64,000 nucleotides of DNA from NCBI GenBank assembly GCA_033063855.1, contig CP093829.1, forward strand, positions 17,887,537 to 17,951,536. The letters run 5' to 3'. The translations under genes and the position numbers were made by a program. Positions 26,901 to 40,511 of this stretch are shown in pieces (within the stretch, counting starts at the first letter, position 1; each line of letters opens with the position of its first letter). Under the pieces are notes generated by a model. The model saw only the letters and a list, made by a program, of their open reading frames with translations. It ran no database searches and was not told where the DNA came from. This DNA is from Smittia aterrima (Eukaryota > Arthropoda > Insecta > Diptera > Chironomidae).

Positions 26901-29900
26901 TTCGTGTGAACTCGACCAATGCGTTTGAAAGTTTCTGGATGTCAAATGTTCAGTTTGAATTTTTTATTATTTGCGATTCAAATTAAAATTTCATCTCGTT
27001 CGACGATAACATTTGCCAAATATCGCTAGAGCAACTCCCACAGACAACAATCCCCTTCTCTTCTGTCAAATTTATTAAACGACATTCAAAGCCACAACGC
27101 TCGAGGAATTAAAAATTTCCCACTCTTATCGCAAGCTGACTATTTGAGGATTTTTATTTTTACCGAAATTCCATTTTGCGATGTCCTGATGCCAAACTCT
27201 CGCTGACTATCGCCACCTGTGCTCTCGAGCCAAGAGCACTTACTTACTCCAATAGCACGAATGAGCTTTCCATAATCAAATTTCCCATCGCCACAACCGA
27301 GCGAAATGCTTGCTCGTACTCGATAATGCGGTTTATGAAATTCATGGAGCGATTTCCATTACAAAATGTTGGAGCTCCGTGCACGTTTTTCAATTTTCAT
27401 TTTCCACGTATCGATGAAAAAACACCTACGAAGGGACAGAAAGTTTGTGAACGATGCTCCCAACGACCGTTGCATGAAAAGCTCTTTTCTCGAATAGAGC
27501 CGTTCACATTTCGTGTCAATGGACTTGAGGATTTGCTGGAAAATTGAATTGGAATTGGCATTTTTATACGTGAAGAATGAATGAGAGTTTATGGAAATCT
27601 TTTACACGCCCAATGGGAAATTCGCTTTGGCTTTCGCAATGATATGGACGACGAGATTTACGATAATTTATTAAGTTCTTCATTTCCCTTATTACATTCA
27701 ATCAATCACGACATTTCTCGATTTCGGTTTTGCTGGATTATCATCAAACTTGATTGAGAAACGTTCGTGCTTGTTAGGAGCGCATTTATTATTCAAAGTA
27801 AATTTTGGTTGTAGCGATGTCAGCTGAGGCAGAGACATCATTATCGTTGCATTTCAATCAACTCCATGAATCCTTCACACTTCGAACGTTTCTATTGTGT
27901 ATTTCACACTCGCTGCGCGTCATCTTGATTCAGAAAATTGTTCGTGCATCAGACAAGAGGAAAAAAAAACAAAAAAAAAGGAAAATCGATGCAGCAGTCG
28001 GTGGAAAATGTTGTTCGAGCATGACACTAAACGAGAAAGAGTTATCGCATGAACAGTTTCTCGTAACCCGTGAATGTTTCTGGTTCCTTCACGCATCGCT
28101 GCGAGTAATTTAAACGACAACATTGGCTTTGTGATTAGTCGCTTAATTAGAATTTAATCGTCTCGTTCTCTGTTTAGCAAACTCATTAAAAGTCCCTCGT
28201 TAGTCTCGACCTAATTTAAATTACGAAAACTTTACAATGCAATATTTCGCGGATTGGAGAATCGAATTTTACATAAATCGATGTTGCGTGTGATAAGAAG
28301 AGGAAGAAGAGGAAAAGAAAAAGGAAATTCACTTAACATAATTTCTCATTTCTCGCTTCATCTCATCGCCTTTTTATAAGAAAATGAGAAAGATAATTTT
28401 ATTACACGCTCGAATATTTTTCTTTCATTGAAACGGTGGAAAAATGCGCAATGAAAGAAAAAGCGCGTGAATCTCTTTCAACGAAGAACGAAGCAACCAG
28501 TCCAACGATCTCCGTTCTCATGAAAAATTTGTTTTGTATTTAAAAAGGGTTGAAGACGAAATCATTCTCTCTAATCCTACACAATCCGGCTCAACTGGAT
28601 TGTGATTAAACAACATAAATAACAAATTTCATTCGTCCTCGAGCCGTCGGGATAATGGAGAAAGTCTGTGAAACTCTATGTTTGAGCAAATTAAAAATTA
28701 ATTTGAAACGATAATTTATCCCAGGGAATCTGATAATGGTTACGAGAGATTTTCTTCGTCTTATTATAAAAGCCGAGACGAGACGACCAATCATGAGACG
28801 AAGAATTTCCATTTAGTTTGTTTAAAAGATTTTCATTAGACTAAATGGAAACGATAAAAACTGTTGGAGCTCGAGTTAAATGAAGTCATAGAGCTCTGCG
28901 TCATCGGAATGAGCTTTGAGATGAATCACCCGCTGTCAGGTTTCGTCTTTAATTATTAACCTCACACTGGGTTGCTTGTGTGTGTGCGTGTTTTTTGATC
29001 TCAAATAATGCGAATCGCTTCAAGGTTTGTCCTTGCTAAATAACATTTTCATGTTGATGGGTTTCTTTATTCAAAGAAGAACGAAGACCCAGGTAATGTT
29101 CACTGTTCTCATTTAAATTTAGATTTTCTTCAAGGCTTCCCCCAAAATCCATTAAATGTTCTGAATTTTTAATAACGACGAGACCGAGGAAGCGGAGAAG
29201 GTTAAACGATTTGCTTTCAACTCGTGAGCAACACATTCATCGCACAGTCGACGCAATTTTTCCAGTTTAACTGACACGCAGGAAGTGTTCAAGTTTCCTG
29301 ATTCCCCCTCAAGCTGAAAAGCTTTCGCGCAGCCTTTTACATCCACTCTTCGTTCCATTTATTGTATTATGTTTCACAATGAAGTGACAATTATTCGATT
29401 GCCTTTTCAGTTCTCTCCCTACTCATTCGATAAAAAAGGGGAGCGAGTGAACATCTTCCACCAACAATCGACATTCGCGAAAAGACATTTTCATCTCAAG
29501 GCTCAAGTCGTGAAGCATTCCACATCATTTCTTCCATTCTGTGTGTTCATTGGGTTCGAGAGAGAGATTCAAAATAACGAAAACAAACCCTGAAATGTTT
29601 TTTTGCCTTCTCATCTCGAATCGTAATGTAATTTATTTAATTTAAATGTATGAGAGCAACGTCTGAAAAATGTTTTCATTTCGAATGATGTTGTTGTTAT
29701 CGAGAGTCGATCTCTAGGGTAATTTACATCGGCTTGTGCCATTTGATCAACACATGTTTCAATGACAGACGTAAGATGAGAGTTGTGACGATAAGAAAAA
29801 GGTTTCTGTTTATTTCCCAACGAAGAAAAGGGAGAAGAATTCCTCGAGACTCAAAGTAAAGCTCTGATCGTGTTTCCAATTCGATTCAAAGTCGTCAGCA

Positions 29901-32900
29901 TTTGAAACTGAGATTGCTATCGTCGTCGAAATGACCCACGTCTTAAGATAAATCGCTTTTGAATGAAACAACATCTCTCGATGGTAAAAACGAGAAGTGA
30001 GTGACAGTTTGAGATTCATTTTATTGGACTAAGTGACTCGCCGGAAGTCTTTTGCAATCATCTTCCATCTCACCAGAAGAAATCCTTTCCCATTATTCTC
30101 AGTGAACAATGATAAGAAAAACTTTGGGATCCACGCACGTAAAAGAAAAATCTTCACTCTTCAGGGCGGTTGCGACTTCGAAGTTGAGAATTTTGATCCC
30201 GTCCCATTCGCCAAATGTGATTGACCTGTTTGAACCCTTTCCAGCTGGATTCGCTTTCCGAAATCTCGTCATTTATCTAAACCCTTTTTCCCTTTGAATC
30301 CTCACCCAAAACATGAGCCACAAACTTCCAACTTACACCTCAATAAAACTTTGAAGCGAGCAGCAGTACAACAGACGAGTCGTTTGCGGTAAACGCATGC
30401 AATATTTCATGATCTTTGTTTTGGGTTCAAGAGGGAGAACTCGCCTAATGTCTTTGTACCTCGGTTTCTGTGCAATCAACAGCCTAATCTCTTTTGTTAT
30501 TTCATTCTGCTTCGTGCGTTTTTATTCAATTTTAAGCGATAATTTCGCCCAGTCGCTTAATGTCTTCTAAATTATCTCTGGAAGGACAAGAAAGGGCAAC
30601 ACTAAGCACTCAAGGTTTGGGATACAATGGAACTGTTTCATCATCGTTGTTATACGACAAAAGACCTTCGTTACAGAAAATAAATCTTAATTTTCATCTC
30701 TCGGGTCCTTTTCCATCGCCATCGTACTCATTTCGAAGTGCAATGTAATGCTAAGCTTCATATTATTCTGAATCACTTCATTACTCTTCTTATCATCAAC
30801 GAAGCCAGTGCCAAGTTGGAATTATCTTTTTGTTGCTGTGAGTTATCTTCTGATGACGATTGCGCTTACTCAATAATCCTCGAATTGAATCTCGAAAGCT
30901 TCTTATTCATCCACCTGGGATTGATTTGGACGAGACGTAGCGCGTGGGAGTAATTTTCTTTTCAAAATTATTTGAAATTCAATTTCAAACTGCGAAGAAT
31001 AAATAAAACTAAATATGTTGAAATTCACATCAAGCGACGTTCAATTAAATCAAAAACAACTTTGCCTAAGCTTTATTATGATTTCCTTTTGATCGATCCG
31101 AAAGGCACGAATGTTTTTCGTCTCTGTCTCACTTTCTCTCTCTCACGAATGAGCTGAATGATTTTGAGAAAGCTTATAATCTTCCTTGCATCGAAATTGA
31201 TTCATTTTATGTCAGCAATCAGCTTTCAATTCCATTTAAGGATGAATTATCATTCTGGGCATGTAAAATCCAATCCAATCAAATCAGTTGATTAGTTTGA
31301 AGTTCAATTCAATTCTCACATTCAAGTTAATCAAATTTTGCGCCTCCAGGCTTGTCTGTTTGTTTAATCTTCAATCAAACTTTTGATTTAAAGTTTAAAC
31401 TTTGAGAACAACCTTGAGAGAGAGCGAACAAATGTTGCGAAGAAAACAAAAAAGTTTCTTTTTTCTCGAAAATTGGCGAAGGCCGAAACCCTCGCAGAGA
31501 AATGTTCTTTTGATTGTGACGAGGAATTTCGATTTCCGTAAGAAGTGTAATTGCAAAGCTTTCGCCTTGACTGTCGAGTTTCTATTAGAAACCCGGAAAA
31601 ACGGAAGAAGGAGAAAAATGAGTGGAAAACATTTCAATCAATTTTCGTTTGTTCTGGGAGAATGCTTCAACATTCCTTCCTTCTGCTGATGTTCGATGAT
31701 TCTCTTTGCTTTTTCAATTTTTCATTGAGATCAAAATGAACTCGAGCGTTAAGGTGAGATTTGCGTTTGTTGAAAAAGGAAAATCTTCAATACAAACAAC
31801 TCAAGTTTATCGATATAACTTGCAGTTCTCTCCATTATTGATGAAGCTTTTAATTTAGTTGAAGTTTTCCCCTCGAGATTAAATCTATAAACTGAATCTC
31901 TGATGACATGTAAAGCTCACATTAAATAATTCCATTTTACAAATCGTTTATCAAACTCTCTGCGTCAAAGCGTAAAGCAAACAATCGAAATTCGTTTTTC
32001 ATCCGAAAACTTTTTTCGATTGAGCATTCAGAAAGTTTCGCCTTTTAAATTTCGGCATGAAATAGCCGAGCAAATCATGATAAATGAGAATTTATGAACG
32101 AACGATTAATCTTCTCTCAGTTTTTTATTTGCAGAAATTTCCTTCGAAAATGTGAGAAGCTGACTTCGGTCTTATTGATTTTCATGCGGCAACTTATTGG
32201 TTCACTTAGCACCGAAAGCTATAAAACTTTACGAAGATCTCTCGACCATTACTCAAGCCTCAATTCATCTCCATCGACCGCAAAGCTTTCTCTCTGGGTC
32301 ATGTGACAGATTGTATTCATTTTTATGAAGGAAATATTTGCCATGCAAAGGGATTTAGAAGGCGAAGCAGAAATGTATCTGTTCAAACACGAAAATTGTC
32401 TCCCTCACGAGAGCTAAACAAAATAAAAACCTGTTTACTTACTTACGATAAAAATCGATAAGCGAAAAATCCTTCTCGACTCAACACTCGCTTACAATTT
32501 TTCTCTTGTCTTCAGCTGTTGATATTGATTTTCTTTTCCACGAAAACAATTTAATTCTTCAAGTGACTTTGACTTTTTTCCACCAAAGTTTTGTTTGATT
32601 TTGTTCTCACACCTTAAACTTTTCTTTCTTTTTTTTCCTAATAAAATGTGAGTGACAATTTTTATTAACTTTTAAGATTTAACTTTTTGCACAAGAAAAT
32701 TTAAAACTTTCACAATAATTTGACAGATTTAACTTCAATTTGACTACATTTTAATTAAATTTTTCTTCCTCCGGAGCTTTTCAAAAATACATTTTATCAA
32801 TTTCACGACTAAAGACGGAATGATGAAAATTGGAAAATTGAGTTTGGAAAATCGCGCACCAAAGCATTGAACGTTTTCCCATTTTCCAGTACTATGCAAG

Positions 32901-34740
32901 TCCTGGAAAACTTTCTGTGAGTTTCTGTGAAGAAACGAAAACGTAAACAATTGGAAATGACAGTAAAGCACGTGGAGAGGCTTCGAGTAATCCCTTCCTT
33001 CCATTGAAGCGACTTCCAGTCCTAATTCCAAGTGATAAAACTTGAAGCCGTTTTATTGTAATTTGTGGTAATCTCATTTAGCATGGAATCATTCGAAGCT
33101 TTGAATCAATAAAGCAAGAAAATCTCTCATGCAAATTTCAACAATTCGTAGAATAAACATTTCACCAGATTTCACTTGTTAGGCTTCGCCTTGAAATAAT
33201 CTTCTGTTGCCCTCAATTTCAGTCTTCCGTTTACATTTTCATTTTACGTCCACAGGTAATTCAAAAGGATTGGACTGTTCCGGAAAATTTCCATCATGTC
33301 ATCGTTCGTTATATGAAGCTCTCTGGTGAAACATCATAATTTAATTTTGACGTGAGAGGGGATTGTAATGATAGCGACGAACCACTCAATCCTTTGCTTT
33401 TGTTGATGATACCGAGTGAAACTTCCATTCATCGCGTCAGAAGTCACTTTTCACTGTTGTCTCCAACTACATCAAGCAATTACATGTTTACAACTGTACG
33501 AGCGATAATTAAAGCAAATAATGAATTAATCACAGCAAAAAGGCTTTCGCTTCGATAATGGAAAAACATTTCAGGAAAATTGCAGCGAAACATTTCGAAT
33601 ACTCGCAAAGTGTGAACAGGAGCTCGTTGATGTGAAAAGTTTTAATTAACTTGTCATGCAATGAGCGCATTTAAAGTGCTTGCGGCTTTAACGCATGAGG
33701 AGTTAGCAGCATTGCTTCGCGGTGGCTTTTGTAAGCCGTCATCTCGCTCCGAACGCTTTAGAGAAATCATGTGAATTATGAAAACGGTTCGTCAAGAGAC
33801 TTCAGAAATATTCCGATGAGAAATCATGAGAAGGTGTACAAACTGAATTGGAAATTTCACGCAAGCCTGGCTTTAAGCTAAAGCAGTTCATAAATAAAAA
33901 TTCGTGCCTTCGCATTTACTTCGTTCACAGATTTTCAATAAATTGCTTCAAGACACACGAGTTTTATCATGCGAGTGAGAAATGATATCATTTTTCGTGT
34001 CATTAAGCTTTTATGAAAGCAGAAATATGGTAAATGTTCATCCTTTGGGATTTTCTAAAAGCAAAGATAGTCGAACTGGAGTGTCTTCCCTTTAATTTAC
34101 TCTCTTCATAGAGAAAGTAGAGAGTTATCTCGCCCGCATTTTGATATTAATGTATCGAGCTTAACACAAATTACTCCCGAGCAATAAATTCGGAGATGGC
34201 AAGGAGAAGAAAATTCATTTTCCTCTTCATTGTAATTAATACATTTTAGTGATGTGAGACGAGTCAGGCTTCGATCGAATGATGGAGGAAGAGGGGAAAT
34301 TAAATTGGAATGATTGTTAATTGATGGAGATGAGAAGTTGCGGAGGAAAGATTCAAGCCACTAATTTCCCTTGAGTTCCGCTAGGATTTGGGAGAAGATT
34401 TCTCCATGAGCAACCGAAACTGACGAGGAAAATTAATGTTGACGAGTATCGAAGCTTGAATCATTCATCGAAACATAAGTTAAAGAATTGAAAAGCTTCT
34501 CATGTCATTCAAACAGAATCCACGTAAGTAAAGTCTGTCGCTCATTGAAAACTCGTAGATTTTCTTACAAAATTAAGTTGCCATCGTTAAGACACTTTAA
34601 TTGTCTCCTGATGTCTCCTCTATCGTTTTGTTGGTAGAAAATGTCGCAAACAAATAAATACAACAAAAAATTATTAAAAGTTGAGCCGTCGAAGGAATAA
34701 AAGTTGAGCTTAGTTTCATTTGTAAAGTGATCGTCGAAGA
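23959..34740. other. Gene-poor stretch between gamma-syntrophin and the odorant receptor
   Basis: About 10.8 kb without a supported gene. The acceptor in front of the syntrophin ATG means that a syntrophin 5' UTR intron, non-coding exon and promoter (minus strand) probably occupy part of it. The ORFs present (for example 26345-26620, 27176-27547 and 27805-28113) lack domains, codon consistency and splice context. Minor structures are a run of nine C at 24528-24536 and a small hairpin (cacaatcc/ggattgtg) at 28580-28604. Confidence 0.5.
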
Positions 34741-34746
34741 AAAAGG

Positions 34747-36229
34747 ATGAGCCAAAATTTGCAAGATATTTCCAGTGCCAGAAGTCTAAAGTTTCAGTGG
34801 AATCGAATGAAAATTCGACACTCGCAGATCAAAGAGAATGATCCGGAAGTTTTCGCGAGTTTCATTGAAAAATTCTTGTCAATTTTTTTGGTTGTTTTGA
34901 CTCCGGTCAAGAGAGAAAATGGAAATAGAAAAATCTCGAAATTGTTAGTTTTAAAAAAATTAATGATCAAAGTAGAATTATGTCTAATTGAAATTATTAT
35001 TTAGGTTCTCGATGGTGGCAATCTGTATGATCTCAACATTGTTTGTGGTCGCATCGCACACTATTACGAAATGGAACAAATTGTCCAACGGTGCTTTGAT
35101 GGAAAACGTTGCAATACTTCGTAAGTCCAATTAATTTTCCTAGTCCAATAAGTTTGAATTTGATTTATTTCAAATCAGTTTGTAATATCCGGTACTTGGT
35201 TTATGTGATGATTGTTGCATGGTTCACCGATCGATTGCAGTCATTATCGAGACGAATCATTAGCGAAAGGTTTTTCTTTGTAATTTTCTTGATAAATTTT
35301 ATTTCAATTTGAATATTTTGCAAAAGGAAATCGACAAATGAAGACGTGGACCTCTGTCAATTCACTACAAAATATTACAAATCCGAATCGATCGTAATAA
35401 GTTCGCTCGCTGTTGGCATTTCGGTGCTATACGTATCGCTAATGACCTGCTCGCTTTTCTTCGAATTTAATCCTTATCACTTACCAATGGGATTCTCCAT
35501 TGTCTGGTTGCCTTTCGAAAGTCGTCTGTCATGGAATTTTCTTCTCAACTTCATCTTTCAAGCGACAATCTCTTTATTAGTCGTGATATTATTCATGTGC
35601 TACGTTTCCGTCACGATTTTACTGTTGAACCATTCGAGCTGGAAAATCAAAAAAATGATTGTTGATTGCGAGCAACTCGATAAGTTCTTGATCGATAGAG
35701 AAATGGCAACAAACGAGGAAGAGAAGGTCAACCAAGCATTGCATAAAATTGTTCTGAACAGCGTTCAACTTCTCGACTGGTTCCGCGAATTACGAGGAAT
35801 TCTGAAATATCATTTTTTCATCGAATTCACTTTGCTTTCTTTTCTTCTTTGTGTGAGCGTCGTCGCCATTGCATCTGATCCTGGGAAATCTCTGGTTGTT
35901 TACTCAACAATCGCTCTTCCCTTATGGCAACTCTTCACGTATTGCTGGATGGGATCACGAATTATGACTAAATTTGAGAAGCTTTCGGCCACCCTCTATG
36001 ACGTCAAATGGTACAACTTAAAAATCAAACACCAAAAAACGATTCGACTGATCTTGATGATGACTCAGAACATGAGAGGATTCAATGGAATCTTCAACGA
36101 TGTCAACTTGGAGACCTTCATGAAAGTAAACGTTTGTTTTTGTAAATTTAATTTCTTTTTCTAATTTCGATTTTACAGATTTTGGATTTTTCATACTCGC
36201 TCTACACTTGTTTGCAGTCATTGCAGTAA
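34747..36229 (+). CDS. Insect odorant receptor (7tm_6 family)
   Basis: Five exons: 34747-34943, 35005-35120, 35179-35269, 35327-36125 and 36179-36229, giving 417 residues, typical for insect odorant receptors. The protein has several hydrophobic membrane segments and ends with the family's C-terminal pattern (FMKILDFSYSLYTCLQSLQ), preceded by a LFTYCWMGSRI helix and SATLYDVKWYNL. Insect odorant receptors have an inverted topology and form ligand-gated cation channels with the co-receptor Orco in olfactory neurons; this protein is too divergent to be Orco. The end of exon 1 was placed at gttagt (34944) because it gives the right phase and keeps the N-terminal TPVKR segment. A second donor at gtcaat a little upstream is also in phase. 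The ligand cannot be predicted. No tandem relatives are visible in the window. Confidence 0.85.
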
Positions 36230-36299
36230 ACCAGCAAAATTATGTCTACTCCGATGTTTATTTAATCAATTTTTCGATGTTGGAAGTGTCTAAGAATGG

Positions 36300-37550
36300 C
36301 TAAATAATTAAAGGCTAGACAATGTTAGATGCAATGACAGGTGACATGTGATGAAGATGTTTGTCTAGTTTAAACTTTTAATCATGTGAAGTTAATATTG
36401 TGAGCTGATAAGTAAATACATTCTTGTTATGTGTAGGAAGAAATGAGCTTGAATCTTTCAAGAAAACATAATTCAAAGTAAAATGTAAAATCATTTCACT
36501 TCTCGAGCGATTAAATTTCAAATTTAATCGATAAAGAATGTGATAAGTTAAATCACTTCACGACGTCTTATTCAATTTCGCGAAACTCTGAATGAATTTA
36601 CAGTAAAGAAAGAAAAGCTCAACAATAAGATTCGTTTATATTGTCGCAACCGTGCCGAAAGGAAAAAGTTATTTTTCGTAAACGCATGCAATAAATTATC
36701 GACTCGAGGAAGGAAAGAAAGGAAAAGAAAATAAAACGAGGCTGAATAAAAGATTTTTCTGTTAGCATTTGAATTGTTTGAGATTCTTTTTCTTTTTCTA
36801 ACTTGTTGCCATCCAGAACAGAAGAATAAATTGCCTCGCAAAGACATCTAGCCGCCCTTCAACCCATTATGATGAAAGTAAAGATAAAAGACATTAAAAC
36901 TTCCTCTTGCGGCTGCAAAAGTTACAGCTTAATCCTCGTTACGATTCGCTTTCGTGCCTTTGACTTTTGTTTTATTTAATTTTAAAAAGGCGCTCTTGAA
37001 TATCCTACACGGAACAATGCGAGAAGCATCGACGAAGGCAAAATTTCATTTTACGAAAATCCCTAAAGTGGCGGAAAGAAAACGAGAACAGCATAAATCT
37101 TCATTCTCCTCTCGTTTTCAACCGGGCTGTTCGTTTTATTAAATCACGAAACATAAATTATGTGCCGAGGAACTGAAACTCTCAACTGCCCTTCGTCCAT
37201 GACGATGACGACTCTTGCGGTGAGAGAGAGATGTTGAGAACACCTTGCAGTGAAAAATGAGTCGCTAGTTCTCGAAACAAGTCTGACTTTGACGCCTTGG
37301 GATTGGAAAATATTAAGAACAGACGTTAACACTTTTCGTGTCGCTTGCTAACTCAAGTGGAAAGGAATGCACGAGTGGGTGAGAATATTTTGCTGAAGCA
37401 GCAATTTCATTCTCAGGAAACCTCTCAAAGTCACTTTCGTTCATTGTAAGCACCTAATAGCGAAATGAAAGGAAGTCGTTACTTTTGAAATCCACGTTTT
37501 GTTTTCAATTCGCATAATTGTTTGAAGGGAACGAGGGGTCTTCTTCAGAA
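36300..37550. other. Intergenic stretch after the odorant receptor
   Basis: No supported gene. No canonical AATAAA was found close behind the receptor stop codon. The right end must contain the promoter of the LRR protein gene. Confidence 0.45.
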
Positions 37551-37728
37551 ACTACGTTGTGTAAAATTGTTTGTGCTAGTGTTAGTGTAATTCGCTCTCT
37601 AAATATTTTTTTAATTTGATCGCTCGTAGTGCCTTAGCTAGAAGTTTAAGTTAAGTTTCCTCAGCTCCTTGGTTTGATATTAAACATCTTCAATGGTTTT
37701 CGGTCGAAGATCTCGCTGATATTTAAAG

Positions 37729-37873
37729 GTAAAAGCTTTGTTTACATTTTCGTTGTTTATTCTCGCAACGCAATTGTAATTTTCCCTCTTCGAGGAGTGT
37801 TTGTTTACTTAAGAGAACGTTATCAGCGATTTCAGACTTGCGACTCTGTGTTTCAATTCAGTCTAATTTACAG
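37729..37873 (+). other. Probable 5' UTR intron of the LRR membrane protein gene
   Basis: A donor (aaag|gtaaaa at 37729) and an acceptor (tttacag ending at 37873) lie just before the ATG at 37876, so the leader is probably spliced. Based on splice-site appearance only. Confidence 0.4.
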
Positions 37874-37875
37874 CC

Positions 37876-39495
37876 ATGAAGGTTGTGCACCTGATTTCTT
37901 TGCTCTCCCTGGCTTTGACGCAAGCAAAGATTGTCGACGAGAATGGACCGAATGGACTTCTTCCAACTGAGAGTACAACTCTTCCTGATCTGAGAAGTGA
38001 GATAGCTGATGTAGCCGAGAACATCAATCCGTGTTTTCACGCTGATGTCGATGCTATGTGCTTCAACAAAACTTCTAAGTCAAACTGCGAGTGCGAGCAA
38101 CATCCAGAACAACTTGCTATTGTCTGTTGTAACGTAACTGACATCAACAAAGCTATTTCATGCGTTGGAACGATAACTTCGTCTTATCTTCACATCCACA
38201 TAATCAATGCTGAGCAGAAAGAAATTAATGTTGGGCAAATGAATCTCTTGAAACAAGTGGACTCGCTTATAATCACTGACGGCAACATAAGTAGGATCAG
38301 TGGGCAATTTTCAAGATTCTCATCAATCAAATGCTTGAATTTCTCCAACAACAACATCACAGAGATCAACGAACGTGCTTTACTCAATCTGAATCAACTT
38401 CAAATTCTTGATTTGTCAGCTAACAATGTAAGTTCCCATTTCAACTAAAAATTATTATATTTCATCGTTTTTTGTTTTGTTTCGCAGCTCACGAAACTTC
38501 CAAGTCCTCCAACAACCGCAAGAGTTGACGTTCGAGGGAATTTAAAAATATCGTGCAACAACGTCTCGTCGGCGATAGAGCGGGGAGTGGACTTTCTATT
38601 TAAGGAATTATCCGTTTGTGAAGTGCCCACGATTTATAATTGGTTTAATTCGACGGCGTCGATAACAATTCAAAACTTGGAGAATGTAAGGCAGCTTGAC
38701 GACGACTGTCCCAGTGGATGCAAGTGTTCTCCAGATGGAATGTTTTATGAAGGAGAACACAGCCTTGTATTCATCGCTAAGGTTGACTGCTCCAATTTGG
38801 GACTAACAAAACTTCCAGAAAGACTTCCAGGGAATGCACTTTCTTTAAACATCTCAAACAATTCCATCTCGTCGCTGTCAGCGCTGGTTGATAACTTATC
38901 TTATCAGAACATAAGAAGTCTTTTTGCCGATGACAACCTGATTAAGTCAATTGTCGAACTTGAAGGCTCAAAGTTTCTTGAAAACTTTACTAAGCTTTCT
39001 TTGAAGAACAACAGGATCAAGGAGTGAGTTTATTGAATTTTTATAAATAAATTTTATTTATCAAACTGATTTTTAGAATCCCTTTCTACATCTTATCGAA
39101 CCTTGAGCGAAACCTGAACGGAAAACTTGTTTATCTCGGTGGAAACAAGATTCAATGTGATTGCCAAACATTCAAGAACCAGAGAGTGAGTTTGATTTTT
39201 TTTTTCTTGATTTAAAAATAACCATTTTCCTTTTTAGATCTGGCGACTTGTTCAAGACTGCGATAAAATTCTTTGTGACAACATGCAAGCGAGGATCCTC
39301 GAGTTAAAGGAGAGTCAACTCTGCAAGTCTGGTACTCACGACTGGGCGAGTTACATCAAATATGTTATTATGATTGAAGTTATTCTTCTCGTGGCTTTAA
39401 TATCCAAAGTGTCTTATGATTGGTTTGTCTTCAAAAACTCCGGCTTCTTGCCTTACCCAGCGAGCTGGATTATTTTATACAATCATCAGAAGTGA
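37876..39495 (+). CDS. Leucine-rich repeat type I membrane protein, halfway/singed-wings-2-like
   Basis: Four exons: 37876-38427, 38488-39023, 39077-39185 and 39238-39495, giving 484 residues. There is a signal peptide (cut near LTQA), then a cysteine-rich part including CECEQ...VCCNVTD. Two groups of leucine-rich repeats follow (for example SSIKCLNFSNNNITEI and NALSLNISNNSISSL), separated by a CPSGCKCS LRR-N-terminal-type cap and closed by a cysteine-rich C-terminal cap (IQCDCQTF...CDKILCDN). One membrane helix (about 439-457) precedes a short tail with FLPYPASWI. The architecture resembles the insect ecdysone-linked LRR proteins halfway and singed wings 2. That assignment rests on remembered family features and is tentative; a generic LRR adhesion receptor is the alternative. 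Many N-glycosylation sites (NxS/T) fit an extracellular location. Confidence 0.75.
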
Positions 39496-39580
39496 TTTTA
39501 AGAAAAATCGAAACTAATTTATTTTTAATCTTGTGAGATTTTATGTGAAACATGTTTAATGTTTATGTTGAGCCATGACA

Positions 39581-39586
39581 AATAAA
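39581..39586 (+). terminator. Polyadenylation signal of the LRR protein gene
   Basis: AATAAA 86 nt after the stop codon and about 155 bp before the mRpS7 ATG, so the two same-strand genes are tightly packed. Confidence 0.6.
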
Positions 39587-39741
39587 TTAATGATCTTGAA
39601 AAATTCAAGAAATCTAACAGAAATTTTGAAACTTTCGAAGAAAATATTTTTTATTTCGAAAATCAAAAGAATTATTTTCGGCATGAGAATTTAACTTTTC
39701 TCTAATTATTTAATCGAACAGCGAATAACAAACGATTCAAA

Positions 39742-40476
39742 ATGTTGAAAGGAGTTCTGCAACTGCAGAAGCTTCTAATGTAAGTTATTTAAAGTGAATT
39801 TGTGCAAGGAATTAATATAAATTTGGTTTTATTTAGTTCTTCGCCAGCGATTCTTTCTCGCTCGATGACAGTCTACAGCCCCCATTTCGTTGATCCCGTT
39901 TTCAAGAGACAGAAGCAAGAAGAACTTGAGATCTCTGGTGAAGCTGCGAAGATGGCTCACTTGCCAATCAAAGCTGCTCGTAACAACGACTCTTGCAGTG
40001 TCTTTCACGACGATCGATTGAGCAAGTTCACCAACTACATCATGAAAGGTGGACAGAAGGTACTCGCAAGAGATTTGGTGGAGAAATGTTTTGCCAATAT
40101 CAAACGAAAACAAATTGAGAAATACAACAAAGCAGAGACAGAGGAAGAGAAGGAAAAAATCATAACGAATCCATTGGACATCTTGCATTTGGCCATCGAG
40201 AACTGTCGACCAATGTTAAACGTAACGCCAATCAAACGAGGTGGAGTTAAATATCAAGTTCCAGTTCCAATCACCGAGAAGCATTCTTATTATTTAGCTT
40301 GCAAGTGGCTGGTCGAAGCATCTCGTGAGAAAGAGCGAACGATTCATTTACCGGAGAAAATGGCTTACGAACTATTAGACGCATCTTACAACCAAGGACG
40401 AGTAGTGAAACGAAAGCAAGACTTGCACAGACTCTGCGAAGCTAATAGAGCTTACGCTCATTACAGATGGAGCTAA
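39742..40476 (+). CDS. mRpS7: Mitochondrial small ribosomal subunit protein uS7m
   Basis: Two exons, 39742-39779 and 39837-40476, give 225 residues. After a basic mitochondrial targeting stretch the uS7 fold is clear: DRLSKFTNYIMKGGQK at the start, then the PLDILHLAIENCRPM helix, VTPIKRGGVKYQVPVPI and a basic end with YNQGRVVKRKQDLHRLCEANRAYAHYRW. This protein binds the 3' major domain of mitochondrial 12S rRNA and organises the head of the 28S subunit. Exon 1 is only 38 nt and carries the first 12 codons; the ATG is the only one in phase with exon 2. The gene is tail-to-tail with TMEM186. Confidence 0.95.
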
Positions 40477-40511
40477 ATGCATTGAAATGAAACACTTTTG
40501 ATAGTTCGTCT

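Noticed and set aside
27176..27547. Open frame of 123 codons
   Set aside because: Begins at TTG with no suitable ATG near the start; no domain and no neighbouring exon in phase.
28580..28604. Small hairpin cacaatcc/ggattgtg as possible microRNA precursor
   Set aside because: The stem is only 8 bp with a 9-nt loop, far too short for a precursor, and the arms match no known insect microRNA I can recall.
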